Assembly: GCF_032062135.1 (NCBI RefSeq)
Contig: NC_092860.1
Coordinates: 125,922,677-125,986,676, forward strand
Origin: Pyxicephalus adspersus
Lineage: Eukaryota > Chordata > Amphibia > Anura > Pyxicephalidae
DNA length: 64,000 bases
Direction: 5' to 3'
How positions within the stretch are numbered: position 1 is the first letter of the stretch; each line of letters opens with the position of its first letter. The notes below the pieces were generated by a model. That model was not told where the DNA came from. It made no database searches and saw only the letters and a program-made list of their open reading frames with translations. This document shows positions 14,201 through 23,549 of the stretch, one piece after another. The position numbers and the translations under genes were made by a program.

Positions 14201-17200
14201 GTAAGTCAGGGGGAGATTTGGAATTTGAGGAGGGGGGGGATAGGAGTAAGTCAGGGGGAGATTTGGAATTTGAGGAGGGGGGGGATAATAAGTTTGGTTT
14301 TATCCAGGCTGAGTTTCAGAAATCTGTGTTTGAAGAAAATCCTTCAATTGTCTGCCTTGTGGAAGACCTGGAAATGAGGAAACTGTGGATTCAGATTGTT
14401 CTGAAGGTACACAAGTGAAATGAAATTCAACCAAGGGGAAACCGGTGAAGAACATACCACATGTATGACAAATGTGATATTAAATAAAACTTATACACAA
14501 ATCAGTTTTTAACCAGGGCTTGAATGAATTGACCTGAGAGTAACTACATCCATACAAAAGGAAGAAATAAAGATTTCTGTAACTTCGAGATACATTAACT
14601 TTTCTACAGCAACTATGAATTTGTTCCAAATATTTAGGTAAGCATCAAATAATAGGACGCTGGCAAAAAAGGTGCCATCAACATCTTAATGTTCTATAAT
14701 CAGCTAAGCAGCCAGTTTTGTTGTTACATATAAAGCTGTCGCAAATGGTAAAAGTACATACAATAAATAAAACACATACATTAATCATTAGTGATCATAC
14801 ACAATGAAAAAGAAAACTTATTGAAAAATGCAAACGACTAATGGAATGCAAAAAAATGATTATCTGCTTGTTTTGCTAATGACGGCAGATGTTTTTGTCT
14901 TATAAATCATATACGTGGGAGATGAGGCTTGAAGAAATGCTGTTCACATTCAGATCTGCAATAAAGTGACTATTTTGTTAGTAGAAACTTCTTTTTGACG
15001 TGGGTTGAATGTAAAAGCTGTAGTAATTTTTAGAGTATATAAAAAAACTGGCATTTCTTTTAGATGGAAACATAGTATTCAAAATAATAATGAAAAAGGA
15101 TAGATAGATAAATACAGATATATAGATAAAAACAAATAAGTGAAAAGAGTGCCCTAACAGTATGGAAAGGTCTGGACTGATTAAACAATGGATGAAATAC
15201 TGCCTGGCAGCTGACAGCAAAAACTATTGGTCAATGGTGGGACAAATGAAAGGAAGGAAGGTATTTTATTACTTGTCTGGAGGGAAACCGAGATAAAACC
15301 ATAGAGTGTTTCCATTTAGCAGTCCAATCTCCAGGGATTACATGAGCATAGTAAAGCATATAATTTATTAGGCACCGAGGAAACGGATTCCAAAAGTTCC
15401 TCTGAGCAGATGTGTTTCCTTTTCCCAGTACTGATCTGCAGTTACAGGGCAGATGTAGACAGACTACATGTAAATATCACAATGCTTACTGGGCAATAGA
15501 TACAATAATAAAAGCACATGTAACAAAAACAAAGCACTTATATTTGCAAATTTGTTTTGATATCTCTGGGTATATTAAAAGAATGATTGTGCTGTACAAC
15601 AACAGCTATCCTCAGGGATGGTGGATACAGGATGATAAATGAAGATCCATGATACAGGACACATACAAAGTGCCCTTCCTCATTAGAATATTTTAAACAT
15701 TGGACTAGGAAGATTCGTAATGTTTATACAATAAAGGATTTGATACAGCATGATAGGTATATAGCATATTATTCTGAAATGTTTAAATCTCTACCAATGG
15801 AGAATTGTTTGGTAACGTTTATTACTAATACTATAATTGCATTGTAAATATAGTTATATGTTTATAGGTTTTGGTGGATATTTTAATGGAATTTGACCAC
15901 CTGAATACAACTTCTGGTAAAAATGCAATACCAGCGTGAACCACGTGGAAAAAAAAACAAGTACACCCTTATTATTACAAAAGAATTATTAGGTTTTAGA
16001 AGTTTGCTGGTCTGGTGCATTCAGGTGTGTGATAAAACCCCAAACCTATAACAAAAACACTAAAAAGAGAACCAGATCAAGGGATTACAATAGCCAAGTC
16101 AAAGTACGGACTTCAACCCGACTGAAATGCTGTGATAAGATCTATAAAAGAGCTGAATGCCTGCAAAGGTTAATAAACTGAAGCAATGCTATAAAAAGTG
16201 TGGGACAAAATTCCTCCACAAACGACTGAAAAAGTCATACAGAAAACAAATACTTTAAGTACAAGCCAATAAATCATAACATGTACTTAGTTTTTCACAC
16301 ATGGTTTCCCCATTTTATTTGATTAAATAATGATAAAGGTGGAATCTGTTGTGTGTTGTTTAACATACATTTGTGAATAAATTATTTTATATACACACAC
16401 AGTGTGTGTATGTGTGTATATATAGATAGATATAACCACCCAGCACTTTTCAGTAACCACCAGGCTGTTTTGGGTGGTAACTGAAAATTTGGGTCAATAT
16501 ATATAACAATACACAAACAAAGCATCAGAAATCAGTAAACCAATCCCAGACATTATGAGACTCTCTCTTTCTGAAACATTTTTTTCATCTATTTTCAAAA
16601 AATATGACATTTAAAAGAGCTAAACTGGCAGAATAAGCACTTAACAGTCTAAAGAAAAGCTTTGAAAACAAAGCCTTTCTTCTTCCAAAAGAGCAAAGTG
16701 CTTGATGTGGCATTTACAGTCATAAAAAAGAAAATAAATTCCCCAGCGTGAAAATCAAGAAGGAGAAACAAAGAAACAGGTGACAGTAGCAGGCGTTCAC
16801 ACACTGAAGTTAAGGGTTACCAGTTATATCCATATAATAACACTATAAGTAGCACGTACTGATGCTTCTTTTACATTATGTGTGATGCATTGTTTATACT
16901 CATAAAACGTTATTTAGTTAATTTTTTTTGCATGCTCCTATTTGACTACCGCGTGTATTTCAGATGAACACAGTTTGTAAAATAACACCTATGAGTGTAT
17001 ACCTATATAAATAACACATACATACATTATGATGGCTGAAAACACATTTAGCAATTTCAAGGAAAGTGCATGTAAATAGAACAGATTGAGCACCTTGAGC
17101 TGGGAAATAGTGTAAATCCTTTAGTAATGCAAATTTATAATTAAGAAATCAAGGCTGCTTTGCTTTAAAATTTTGCTTTATGCCCATAAATGTGTTTAGA

Positions 17201-20200
17201 AAAATGTTGAAAGACATCTAGTTCCAACCTAACCCAAGTTCAAGATCTCTTAAGTGGTCACTTATCTGACCAATGTAAAGACATCATAATTATTCATACA
17301 TCCAACATGGGATTCCATGCCAAGCCAACAGCCATTGGTAACAGCCATTTGGTCTCTGCCTAGGAGAAAACAATGATTTGAGTCACTATCTGTACCCCAT
17401 CATTACTTCCCCAAGCCCCTATGACAAAAGCAATGGACCAATCTTTGGAGGCTGGTCATACTAGCAGCATGGAGCACAGCTTCTGGTTAACAGTCGATTT
17501 TTTAAAGCTCTACAAGCCTGGATAAGATATACTTTCATCAGGGAACCTGGGTGTTGCAGCAAACTGGAATGGATTTGGTCCAAGATTAAAAAATATTTTA
17601 TAACAAATAGACAGAAATCCATTCCAGGTTTTCTGAATCACCCAGGTTCACCAATGAAGGTATATCTTTTCCAGGCTTGGAGAGCTTTAATTAATAAGGC
17701 CTATTCAATCATTTTGGAGTCCTTAGGCCTGATTTAACAAAGCTCTACAAGTTATACTTTCATCCGTGAATCTGGGTGATCCAGTAAACCTGGAACAGAT
17801 TGGAATGGATTGCAATGGAATAAGCAAAAAGCAAATGTTTTTAATCCTGGGCCAGGTGTGCTGGATCACTTAGCTTCACTTATGAAAGTGTATCCTCTCC
17901 AGCCTTGGAAAGCTTTAAAAAAATCAGATTCATTAAGAGACCTCCTAGTGCAGGCATTTGTTTCTTCTATACAAGACAAGCAGTGTGGCATAATCCCTAC
18001 TAAAAAAAAAATTTAATTGCGACACAATTTATAATTTCATAGAAAAAATGATCATAGGTTTACAGTGTCAATAAAATTAACGTGACAATCTACAGACAAG
18101 GAGTCTGCTAAGATTTATTTACATCTAAAGAGTTACAAATATATTACAAGCTAGGACATCCATTACTTTCAGGGATTAAAACAGGGCAGCCAGAAACAAA
18201 ACATTATATTGGCTCAGAGGTTAGCACTCTGAGGCCTTTGGAGCGGTAGGTCACAGGTTCGAATCTCGCCCAGGACACTATCTGCATGGAGTTTGTAGGT
18301 TCTCCCAGTGATTGTGCGGATTTCCTCCCACATTCCTAAAACATGCAGTTAGGTTAATTGGCTTCTCCCAAAAAAATGACCTTAGAATTTATAAAAGATA
18401 TTTTACTATGGTAGGGACATTAGATTGTAAGCTCCTTAGAGGGACGGCTAGTGACAAGACTTTGGACTTTGTACAGCACTGCGTAATATGTTAGCGCTAT
18501 ATAAACTGTGTAATAATATATTTTTATACTGGTTGTCTGGAGTAGAGGATTAATCAGTCTTCAGTTTAGCAACCCTCTTGGCTTCATAATTAGCCAAAAA
18601 TTGTTACATTATATTTAAGAGTTAATGTGCTCTGTCATTAGAACTATAGGACATTTTTTTACATAGCAAATGTGGGTGGGTCCAGTATCAGAATTACTAT
18701 ATTGTGGGTAACTGTTGATAGAGAGGAAAACATTTATATATTTTTTTGTACAGCAAGACGATCTGAATGGTCGCAGCAACACAGAATAGATTTACTTCAA
18801 GGATATAACCTGAGCAATGAATTCCTCCCACAGCTGCTCCAAAGTAGCCCCGAGACAGAATGATGTCTGACCCGGACAACTTCTTGTCATTGAACCTTAA
18901 CCGATTGTGTGTTACAGCCAAAAGCTGTCTCAGATCTGAGTAACTCTGTTGTAGTTGGATACACTGGAATACAGGCACTACGTTCAGCAGTCTTCTTTTT
19001 GTTTGCCATTGGTGAGGTATAGATAACATATTTCCGAAGCACATGAACAGGCGTTATATCATCACATCACCCAGCACTTACTCTCAGAATCGTACAGGCG
19101 CCAGGATTGTATATGGAGTATGCAGAGAAGGCAGATGTGATATACAAACCATCTGTCCATCCTACCCACTAAGGATGGTGCCAGCTCAGCCCTAATACAA
19201 AGTTATAGATAAGAACCACCCCTTTTAAAATATTCAAATTTTGTTGTTTTGCAGCCTGAAATGAGGACACCAACACACAGGAAAAACATAATCCCAAGAG
19301 TTCAGAAATCAAAAATCACTAAGAAGATAAAGATCACTCCCCTCTTAATAAATACCTGTAAATGCAATCATGTTTAATTACCTAAAGATTCCAACAGGTA
19401 GCCCCTGTATCGTGACCCAACTCTTCAGTAATCACCCTAAAACAGCTGGGTGGTTACTGAAACGTGCCGGGTTGTGCGCTCAGCTAAAAGGGGAGAACAC
19501 TGATTTCTAACATAAACTTTCTTTTGGGAAACAATTCATATGGTTGAATTAATTCTACTTTAACCAAACTGTTCTGTACTGCCCCAGAGACATGGAGTAT
19601 ATTCAAACTAAAATTGTATACCTTATCTTTCAGTAATAAATAAAATATGATTGGTTGTGTGTGGCAGCAAATGAGTTACCAAGGGCTTGAGAAGGAGATT
19701 TTTATATATATATATATATATATACATTGCAGTTTAATGTTTCAGTAGGGCACAGCATGTTTCAACACATTCAGGTAAACTGTACCCCAAAAAACATTAC
19801 ACTGCATGAGAGAGAGTAAGGGAAAGAGAGAGAGAGAGAGAGAGAGAGAAAAAGGAGCGAGAGAGAGAAGAAGGAGTGCGAGAGAGAGAAGAAGGAGTGC
19901 GAGAGAGAGAAGAAGGAGTGCGAGAGAGAGAGAGTGAGAGAAGGAGCGAGAGAGAGAGAGAAGAAGGAGAGAGAGAGTAGAAGAAGGAGAGAGAGGGAAA
20001 GAGAAAGAAAAAGAAAGAGTGGGAGAGAGAAAGAAAGGGGGAGCGAGAGAGAGAGCTCATTTTCAGAAATTTGCAAACTCATGTACAGGCATTTATAGAT
20101 AAATAATTGGAAAAGATTGTTTTACATTCAGCAAGGCCTCATGTACAATTCCCTGGCCTTACAATCATCTGTAAAGCCATTATACGTCATAGGACAAGCA

Positions 20201-20940
20201 TTTATGAGCAGTTGAATGTAAGTCTATGGAGGAGTTTGGGCAGCAGATACCCCTAGACGCTGCAATCATTGCACAATGCCGGGCCCATGGTTTTATATAA
20301 ACAATGATTTACAATAAGATTTCTAGCATTGGAGGTCTGAACATATCCGGACACACAGACCTATTCTAGCCCCGGACATCGGCACATTCCCTAGGACAGG
20401 TTGGTACTTTTTATCATGTAATAAACATTCACTATTATTGAAATCTAACATTTATACAATATTATCCTGGGGAGATAATGGAACAGATTGTATTATGTAT
20501 GGAGTACAATGGAGTAATAACACATTGAGGTTTATTTATAAAAGAGGGAATCTGACATTCCCTGGTGGAGAATCTTCCAGGTCTTTTTGTTTCAATGGGA
20601 GTAATTGAGTCTCCACCAGTGAATGTTTTGGTGAATGTTTCAGTGAATGTCATTTTCACTGTTTTATAAACAGAGCCTATAGAGTGTAAGGGGGATAATA
20701 TATTTAGTATATGAGTAGCCACAAAGGTACCCAGGGACAATGCTTGAATTAGTTACAATGATGAGACAGAGATGGCTGCAGTCTCATGAACTTTGTATGG
20801 CCTCTCCCATACCCCTTCCTCCTATTAGTCAGCTACTCACCATGACAGGCCCGCCCGGAGCTCGGTCTGACCGCATGAAGCCTTAGATAAAGCCTACAGA
20901 GTGAGGACCAGCCCCGGCTCTGTGCAGACACCCCGGCCAT
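2118..20940 (-). CDS. SLC30A9: SLC30A9 gene, 5' part (mitochondrial zinc transporter; 3' end beyond window)
   Basis: Known family role: SLC30A9 (ZnT9) is a cation diffusion facilitator that exports zinc from mitochondria; a nuclear coactivator role has also been reported. Seen here: nine exons on the minus strand (20841-20940, 12647-12731, 11763-11825, 10984-11083, 10342-10434, 8072-8154, 5730-5788, 3900-3967, 2118-2220). From 12647 leftward all splice phases match and the joined peptide follows the vertebrate protein: an N-terminal basic leader, the LKKRDYGTKY...NNFITGVRA block, the RKIRRRSPHDDTESFTV block, EVWGSPEA, LFRNQKLLKEYKEFLGN, then the first membrane segments. The human protein is about 568 residues, so roughly half is present. 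Odd: exon 1 ends in phase 1 while the 12647-12731 exon opens in phase 0, so at least one small exon between 12732 and 20840 was not found; it may lie in the N-gap 13539-14121. Identity is secure; exon 2 is not. Confidence 0.93.
2571..2993. mobile_element. Palindrome-rich MITE with GCGTACACAC ends
   Basis: The ends AGGTGCGTACACACTTCCAA and TTGGAAGTGTGTACGTAGC are inverted repeats. The right flank is TTAA (2994-2997), the left a degraded ATAA. The interior is packed with ACGAACGATCG-type words that pair with each other. Several overlapping open frames across it are by-products of this composition, not genes. Confidence 0.8.
3392..3650 (-). mobile_element. tRNA-headed SINE, minus strand, 5' truncated
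   Basis: Read on the minus strand it has GGGTTTCCTCCGGGTATTCTGG, the CATGCATTGAGGTTAATTGGC core and a tail with GCGCTATATAAATACTG followed by an AAT run. The tRNA-like head is missing. A second L2-like fragment follows at 3680-3745. Confidence 0.65.
3900..3967 (-). CDS. SLC30A9: SLC30A9 internal exon (start of first membrane helix)
   Basis: 68 bp from a TTGTTACAG acceptor to a GTAAGT donor. It encodes PRLSTSSMFLKGPGKVVMV and then AIC. The KGPGKVVMVAIC run opens transmembrane helix 1 of the cation diffusion facilitator domain. The last codon is split and gives Ile when joined to the next exon. Confidence 0.95.
5730..5788 (-). CDS. SLC30A9: SLC30A9 internal exon (LFRNQKLLKEYKEFLGN)
   Basis: 59 bp with a TTTTTTCCTTCTTTTAG acceptor and a GTATGT donor. 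It encodes LFRNQKLLKEYKEFLGNTK, nearly identical to the human segment just before the transporter core. The exon ends in phase 0, fitting the next one. Confidence 0.95.
6246..6538 (+). mobile_element. tRNA-headed SINE with L2-like tail
   Basis: The head GCTCGGTGGCTCAGAGGTGAG resembles a pol III A box and AGGTTCCAATC a B box. The core GCATGGAGTTTGCAGGTTCTCCC and GGTTTCCTCCCACATTCCAAAAACATGCAGTTAGG and tail GAGCTATATAAATACTATGTAATAAT follow. The design resembles V-type SINEs of lower vertebrates; the exact family was not determined. Confidence 0.65.
7294..7684. mobile_element. hAT MITE in SLC30A9 intron
   Basis: The left end CAATGGTCCCCAACCCCTGG and right end GTTGTGGACCACTG are flanked by ATATACAG and GTATACAG (7 of 8). 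GC-richer than the surrounding intron. Open frames across it are incidental. Confidence 0.7.
8072..8154 (-). CDS. SLC30A9: SLC30A9 internal exon (EVWGSPEA block)
   Basis: 83 bp between a TTTTCCACAG acceptor and a GTGAGT donor. It encodes ALEVWGSPEAIFRERKLRKE and then EEIAYKE. The EVWGSPEA motif and the basic/acidic helix after it are characteristic of SLC30A9. The final codon is split with the next exon and gives Asn in place of the human Arg. Confidence 0.93.
8987..9192. mobile_element. Fold-back element family, copy 1
   Basis: This about 205-bp repeat reads GATTTATTAAAGCTCTCCAAG at the left and CTTGGAGAGCTTTAATAAATC at the right in the best copies, so the whole unit is a long imperfect palindrome. 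The central words are AACCTGGGTGATCCAGCAAACCTG and their complement. Here the arms are moderately decayed. Confidence 0.7.
9957..10263. mobile_element. MITE with GCGTACACAC ends and nested hairpins
   Basis: TTAA at 9953-9956 precedes GCTGCGTACACACTTGCAAT; the right end is GCCGTGTGTACGTAGC followed by TTTA. Two internal perfect palindromes are visible: GTCGTTGGAAAGGATC with its complement (about 9980-10018), and ATGAACGGTGCTGTA with its complement (about 10036-10068). It lies in an SLC30A9 intron, 78 bp from an exon. Confidence 0.8.
10342..10434 (-). CDS. SLC30A9: SLC30A9 internal exon (RKIRRRSPHDDTESFTV block)
   Basis: 93 bp with a TTTGCCTCAG acceptor and a GTAAGTG donor. It encodes SDLESLRKIRRRSPHDDTES followed by FTVFLRSDVETK, matching the human protein almost residue for residue. 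Its phases fit both flanking exons. It lies only 78 bp right of a MITE at 9957-10263. Confidence 0.95.
10984..11083 (-). CDS. SLC30A9: SLC30A9 internal exon (KAVLKKRDYG...NNFITGVRA block)
   Basis: 100 bp between a TGCTTCAG acceptor and a GTATCA donor. It encodes KAVLKKRDYGTKYMKNNFI and then TGVRAMNEFVLKP, one of the most conserved soluble stretches of SLC30A9, with only conservative changes from human. This segment belongs to the N-terminal DNA-repair-protein-like domain ahead of the transporter core. Confidence 0.95.
11763..11825 (-). CDS. SLC30A9: SLC30A9 internal exon (Pro/Lys-rich linker)
   Basis: 63 bp, encoding GQDPSKPEQKSTVPPDPIQVK with the split codons at both ends, which aligns with the linker just ahead of the conserved KAVLKK block in SLC30A9. 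The acceptor is TTAACAG and the donor is GTTTGT, slightly non-consensus. The phase joins correctly to the exon at 10984-11083. Confidence 0.75.
12222..12430. mobile_element. Fold-back element, copy 2, nested in another palindrome
   Basis: Well-preserved arms (CCTGATTTATTAAAGCTCTCC and its complement). It sits between two half-arms of a different palindrome (ATAGATGGCGCTGTG at about 12182 and CACAGCACCATCTAGA at about 12474), so it inserted at that palindrome's centre. Confidence 0.75.
12647..12731 (-). CDS. SLC30A9: Probable SLC30A9 internal exon (weakly conserved linker)
   Basis: An open stretch of 28 codons plus one base sits between a good acceptor (a CCTGTTCTCTTGTCC tract, then AG at 12732-12733) and a donor (GTAAAA). 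Its end phase fits the next exon exactly. The peptide (ending HWTQLSAERISG) has only faint similarity to the poorly conserved linker of the human protein. The start phase does not fit exon 1, so another exon must come between if this one is real. Assigned from splice signals and phase more than from homology. Confidence 0.45.
13355..13538 (-). mobile_element. L2-like 3' tail, minus strand, running into gap
   Basis: Minus-strand reading gives AAGCTCTTCTGGACAGGGTCC, then GTACAGTGCTGCGTAATATG and an ATATAAATCTTG tail. The sequence upstream of the tail continues into the N-gap, and repeat-like sequence resumes at 14122. Confidence 0.55.
13539..14121. other. Assembly gap (N run)
   Basis: 583 N within an SLC30A9 intron. 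Both flanks are repeat sequence. The missing SLC30A9 exon could be hidden here. Confidence 1.
14194..14283 (+). repeat. Two tandem copies of a 45-bp unit
   Basis: GATAGGAGTAAGTCAGGGGG and the rest of a 45-bp unit ending in a G run occur twice in a row without visible change. A recent duplication next to the gap, or an assembly artefact. Confidence 0.8.
16389..16433. repeat. TA/CA microsatellite
   Basis: Mixed TATA, CACACA, GTGTGT and GATA runs; self-complementary. Confidence 0.8.
16436..16500. repeat. Short palindromic repeat (CAGTAACCACC arms)
   Basis: CAGTAACCACCAGGCTGTTTTGGGTGGTAACTG is an imperfect palindrome. A related copy in reverse orientation is at 19420-19480 (CAGTAATCACCC ... GGGTGGTTACTG). 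Confidence 0.55.
17495..17702. mobile_element. Fold-back element, copy 3
   Basis: Same arms (TTTAAAGCTCTACAAGCCTGG / CCAGGCTTGGAGAGCTTTAA) and central AACCTGGGTG / CACCCAGGTT words. It lies 24 bp from copy 4 in the same direction. Confidence 0.7.
17726..17929. mobile_element. Fold-back element, copy 4 (tandem with copy 3)
   Basis: Starts CCTGATTTAACAAAGCTCTAC and ends CTTGGAAAGCTTTAAAAAAATC. Two members side by side suggest either a local duplication or preferred insertion next to an existing copy. Confidence 0.65.
18209..18520 (+). mobile_element. tRNA-headed SINE with L2-like tail
   Basis: The head TGGCTCAGAGGTTAGCACTCTG and the intact B box GGTTCGAATC are clear. The core and the tail (TAGATTGTAAGCTCCTTAGAGG ... 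GCGCTATATAAACTGTGTAATAATA) match the copies at 6246 and 60644. Confidence 0.7.
19701..19722. repeat. TA microsatellite
   Basis: About ten TA units. Confidence 0.85.
19807..20056 (+). repeat. GA-rich purine tract with GAAGGAGTGCGAGAGAGA subrepeats
   Basis: About 250 bp, almost pure purine on the plus strand. Inside, an about 26-bp unit (GAGAGAGAAGAAGGAGTGC) recurs three to four times. The long Ser/Leu open frames on the minus strand are low-complexity artefacts. It lies about 0.8 kb downstream of SLC30A9 exon 1. Confidence 0.9.
20530..20665. repeat. Palindromic repeat (TTTATAAA outer arms, ACATTCCCTGG / CAGTGAATGT)
   Basis: Outer arms TTTATTTATAAAAGAGGGAATC and CACTGTTTTATAAACAGAGCC. Related copies at 53590-53745 and 56028-56160 and fragments at 49224 and 60600 show that it is a dispersed family. 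Confidence 0.6.
20841..20940 (-). CDS. SLC30A9: SLC30A9 exon 1 (start codon and mitochondrial leader)
   Basis: The ATG at 20940 has G at -3 and G at +4. The 33 codons begin MAGVSAQSRGWSSLCRL and continue with many Arg and no acidic residues, as expected of a mitochondrial presequence. The SSLCRL core matches the human leader. The exon ends CATG before a GTGAGT donor (phase 1). An overlapping upstream ATG at 20945 is out of frame and opens only a short ORF, so it was not chosen. Confidence 0.85.
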
Positions 20941-21250
20941 CTCATCTCTGATGTCTCCCGGCAGCGCAGTCTGCTCATACAGAAGTCTGTGTACCTGTCA
21001 TAAGTGCCAAACACTAGAGGGCAGGCACGAGTTCATAACTTTATCCCCAGCGCGGCAGACATTTTTCCGGAGAACATCCGTAGAATTTGATAGGTTGATC
21101 TTCAACAAAATGGTTCCATCACCGTTTCTCTGTAATGAAAGTGCAGAAGACACATGAGCAATTCTGAACTGCAGATTGTAATATCCTAGCTACAGCAGAC
21201 TGGGCAAGTAATTGTTTTTAGACGCACTCGGCACGCGACGTTCTGCAGGG
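20941..21250 (-). promoter_or_regulatory. SLC30A9: Presumed SLC30A9 promoter region
   Basis: Immediately upstream of the SLC30A9 start. Moderately GC-rich near the ATG with scattered CpG, but no TATA box or decisive motif was seen. Assigned by position only. Confidence 0.35.
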
Positions 21251-21696
21251 ATGAACCACCTATCAGAGCGCGATGAACTTCTTCAGCAGTCGGCTATGTT
21301 TCATTTCACTCAGCTTTATTAACAAACTAACGGAAGTGTGAACCTGGCTTGTCTACCTCATTTAAATCGTCAGGGCTGACTCCTCTGCTTTATTATGTTA
21401 TGTTACATGTAAGAGACGTTTAAAACAACACCCATTGAGTTTAAATTACCATGTTAATGCAGGACATTAGTGCATAACACTATTTTTTAATTTTTTGGTA
21501 CCATTAGGTGTTTTTCTCATCACTTCCGGTCCAATGGGCACAGCAGGAACTGAATGTAAATCTTTTTTAGGGCTGGACAATCCTTTCTTAGTGTGGCAAG
21601 GCATGAAAACAATTACCGTTACCAATGCGCAGTTCATGCCGTCACATTCTATCATATACAATGCGCTGTGTTAACATTTACAACAACTCCCATTAA

Positions 21697-21745
21697 TTGT
21701 ACAGCGCTGCATAGTATGTTGGTGCTATATAAATCCTGTGTATTC
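21697..21745 (+). mobile_element. L2-like 3' tail fragment
   Basis: TGTACAGCGCTGCATAGTATG and GGTGCTATATAAATCCTGTG. Only the tail remains. Confidence 0.6.
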
Positions 21746-21970
21746 ATATTAACACATTTTAAATGCAACATTCTCTCTTTACGGGGAATATATGATTATA
21801 TCTAAGAGCCAGACATATACTGATACAACTGGAAGAATCTACACATATCAGTACTGTGCACACTGAGGATGGGGAGATCTGTAAACCACAGACTTCGTTT
21901 GAAAGAGAAGAAACAACATCAAAAGGAAGTTGTTGTTGACAAAACCTATTTACATTCTATGACTTCACAG

Positions 21971-22053
21971 GGCCTGATTTATTAAAGCTCTCCAAGGTGA
22001 TCCAGCAAACCTGTATCCTCTCCAGACTTGGAGAGCTTTAATAAATCCGGCCC
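21971..22053. mobile_element. Fold-back element, internally deleted copy 5
   Basis: Only the outer arms remain (GGCCTGATTTATTAAAGC and GCTTTAATAAATCCGGCC), joined over a short centre containing GTGATCCAGCAAACCTG. About 83 bp, which could still fold as a hairpin. Confidence 0.7.
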
Positions 22054-22204
22054 AATGTCTCCATTTGACAAATTATTTCTTTTTAATTCACCACATGTAA
22101 GGGCAGATATGAAATTTTTCTGTTTTATTTTTCAAATTGCCCTCCCAGCCTTGTAAATTCATCTTAAAGCTGAACTCCGGGGAAAATGTTCATTTATGCC
22201 TTTG

Positions 22205-23092
22205 GTGTTATTCTCTGTCCTTATTCTGTATGTATGATAGTAGCCCCATAGTACTTTCCATGTCCTGTATTCTAGGGGTAATTCTGAGAAACTGTTATTA
22301 TTCAGTAAGTATGGACTCTCCACAGTACTATGTCTCCTGTATAATTCTCAGTATCTGTTCCTATTCTGTATGTCTGGTGGCAGCACAGTACTACTTCTCA
22401 TGCTCTGTATGCTGGATATAATTCTCAGTATCTGTCCTTATTCTGTATGTTTGATGGCAGCATAGTAGTACTTCTCATGTCCTGTATGATGGGTGTAATT
22501 CTCAGTATTGGTCCTTATTATGTATGTCTGGTGGCAACACAGTACTACTTCTCATGTCCTGTATGTTGGGTGTAATTCTCAGTATCTGTTCCTATTATGT
22601 ATGTCTGATGGGAGCACAGTACTGCTTCTCATGTCCTGTATGCTGGGTGTAATTCTCAGTATCTGTCCTTATTATGTATGTCTGGTGGCAGCACAGCACT
22701 ACTTCTCATGTCCTGTATGTTGGGTATAATTCTCAGTATCTGTTCCTATTCTGTATGTCTGATGGGAGCACAGTAGTGCTTCTCATGTCCTGTATGTTGG
22801 GTGTAATTCTCAGTATCTATCCTTATTCTGTATGTATGGTGGGTGCACAGTACTACTTCTCATGTCCTGTATGCCAGGTGTAATTCTCAGTATCTGTCAT
22901 TATTCTGTATGTCTGGTGGGAGCACAGTACTACTTCTCATGTCCTGTATGCTGGGTGTAATTCTCAGTATCTGTTCTTATTCTGTATGGCTGTATGATGG
23001 GTGTAATTCTCAGTATCTATCCTTATTCTGTATGTCTGGTGGCAGCACAGTACTACTTCTCATGCCCTGTATGCTGGGTGTAATTCTCATTT
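22205..23092 (+). repeat. 77-bp minisatellite, about 11 units
   Basis: The unit contains CTCATGTCCTGTATG, TGGGTGTAATTCTCAGTATCTG and TCTGTATGTCTGGTGGCAGC. The word CTCATGTCCTG starts at 22551, 22628, 22705, 22782, 22859 and 22936, a constant 77-bp spacing. The left and right ends are less regular. Short open frames across it are by-products of the repeat. It lies 1.3 to 2.2 kb upstream of the SLC30A9 start. Confidence 0.95.
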
Positions 23093-23116
23093 CCTCACTA
23101 AAGTAATCCAATAAAG

Positions 23117-23549
23117 CAGCGTTTGCCAACCAGTGGTCCGCAGAAAAGTTTGGACACTGTGAAAAAACATTTTCATCTGTCACAGCAATTATAACTCGGT
23201 ACCAGTCTCGGCTCCACAAAAAAAGTCTCTTTCGTCTTGCAGTAATGTCATTGGAGCCAAAAATTCATAAACTTTTTCAAACAAGCAGAAACAAATATCA
23301 CACTAAAAATGTGTAATACTTAAATAAGTTTTAATTATTTTGTAATAATTAAACTAACCTTAAAGATTTTGTTATGATTCCATAAGCATTTATCATTTTG
23401 TTATATTTATTAGGTGCATTTCATATTATTAAAATGGAAGTTCTCTGATCATTATTTCACAAATGTATTAGTCTTTTTTTAAAAAAAAAAAATCATATTC
23501 TTGGATTTAAAACGATTAATTTAGAGGTCCAAAAGGTGGGCGACCATTG
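23117..23549. mobile_element. Older hAT MITE
   Basis: The ends CAGCGTTTGCCAACCAGTGG and AGGTGGGCGACCATTG are inverted. The flanking 8-mers CAATAAAG and TCTTAAAG agree at 5 positions, so the duplication is decayed. It abuts the 77-bp minisatellite. Confidence 0.5.

Noticed and set aside
18697..19044. 115-codon minus-strand frame tested as SLC30A9 exon 2
   Set aside because: A short WQ...NVVP stretch weakly recalls the human linker, but no AG acceptor lies near its start and the phase cannot be made to fit.
19771..20082. Ser/Leu-rich minus-strand open frames
   Set aside because: They are translations of the GA microsatellite, not proteins.
22205..23092. Regular array considered as a CRISPR
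   Set aside because: Units are contiguous with no unique spacers, and the context is a vertebrate intergenic region.
22137..23106. Several overlapping Cys/Ser/Tyr-rich frames on the plus strand
   Set aside because: They are the 77-bp minisatellite read in rotating frames; 77 is not a multiple of three.
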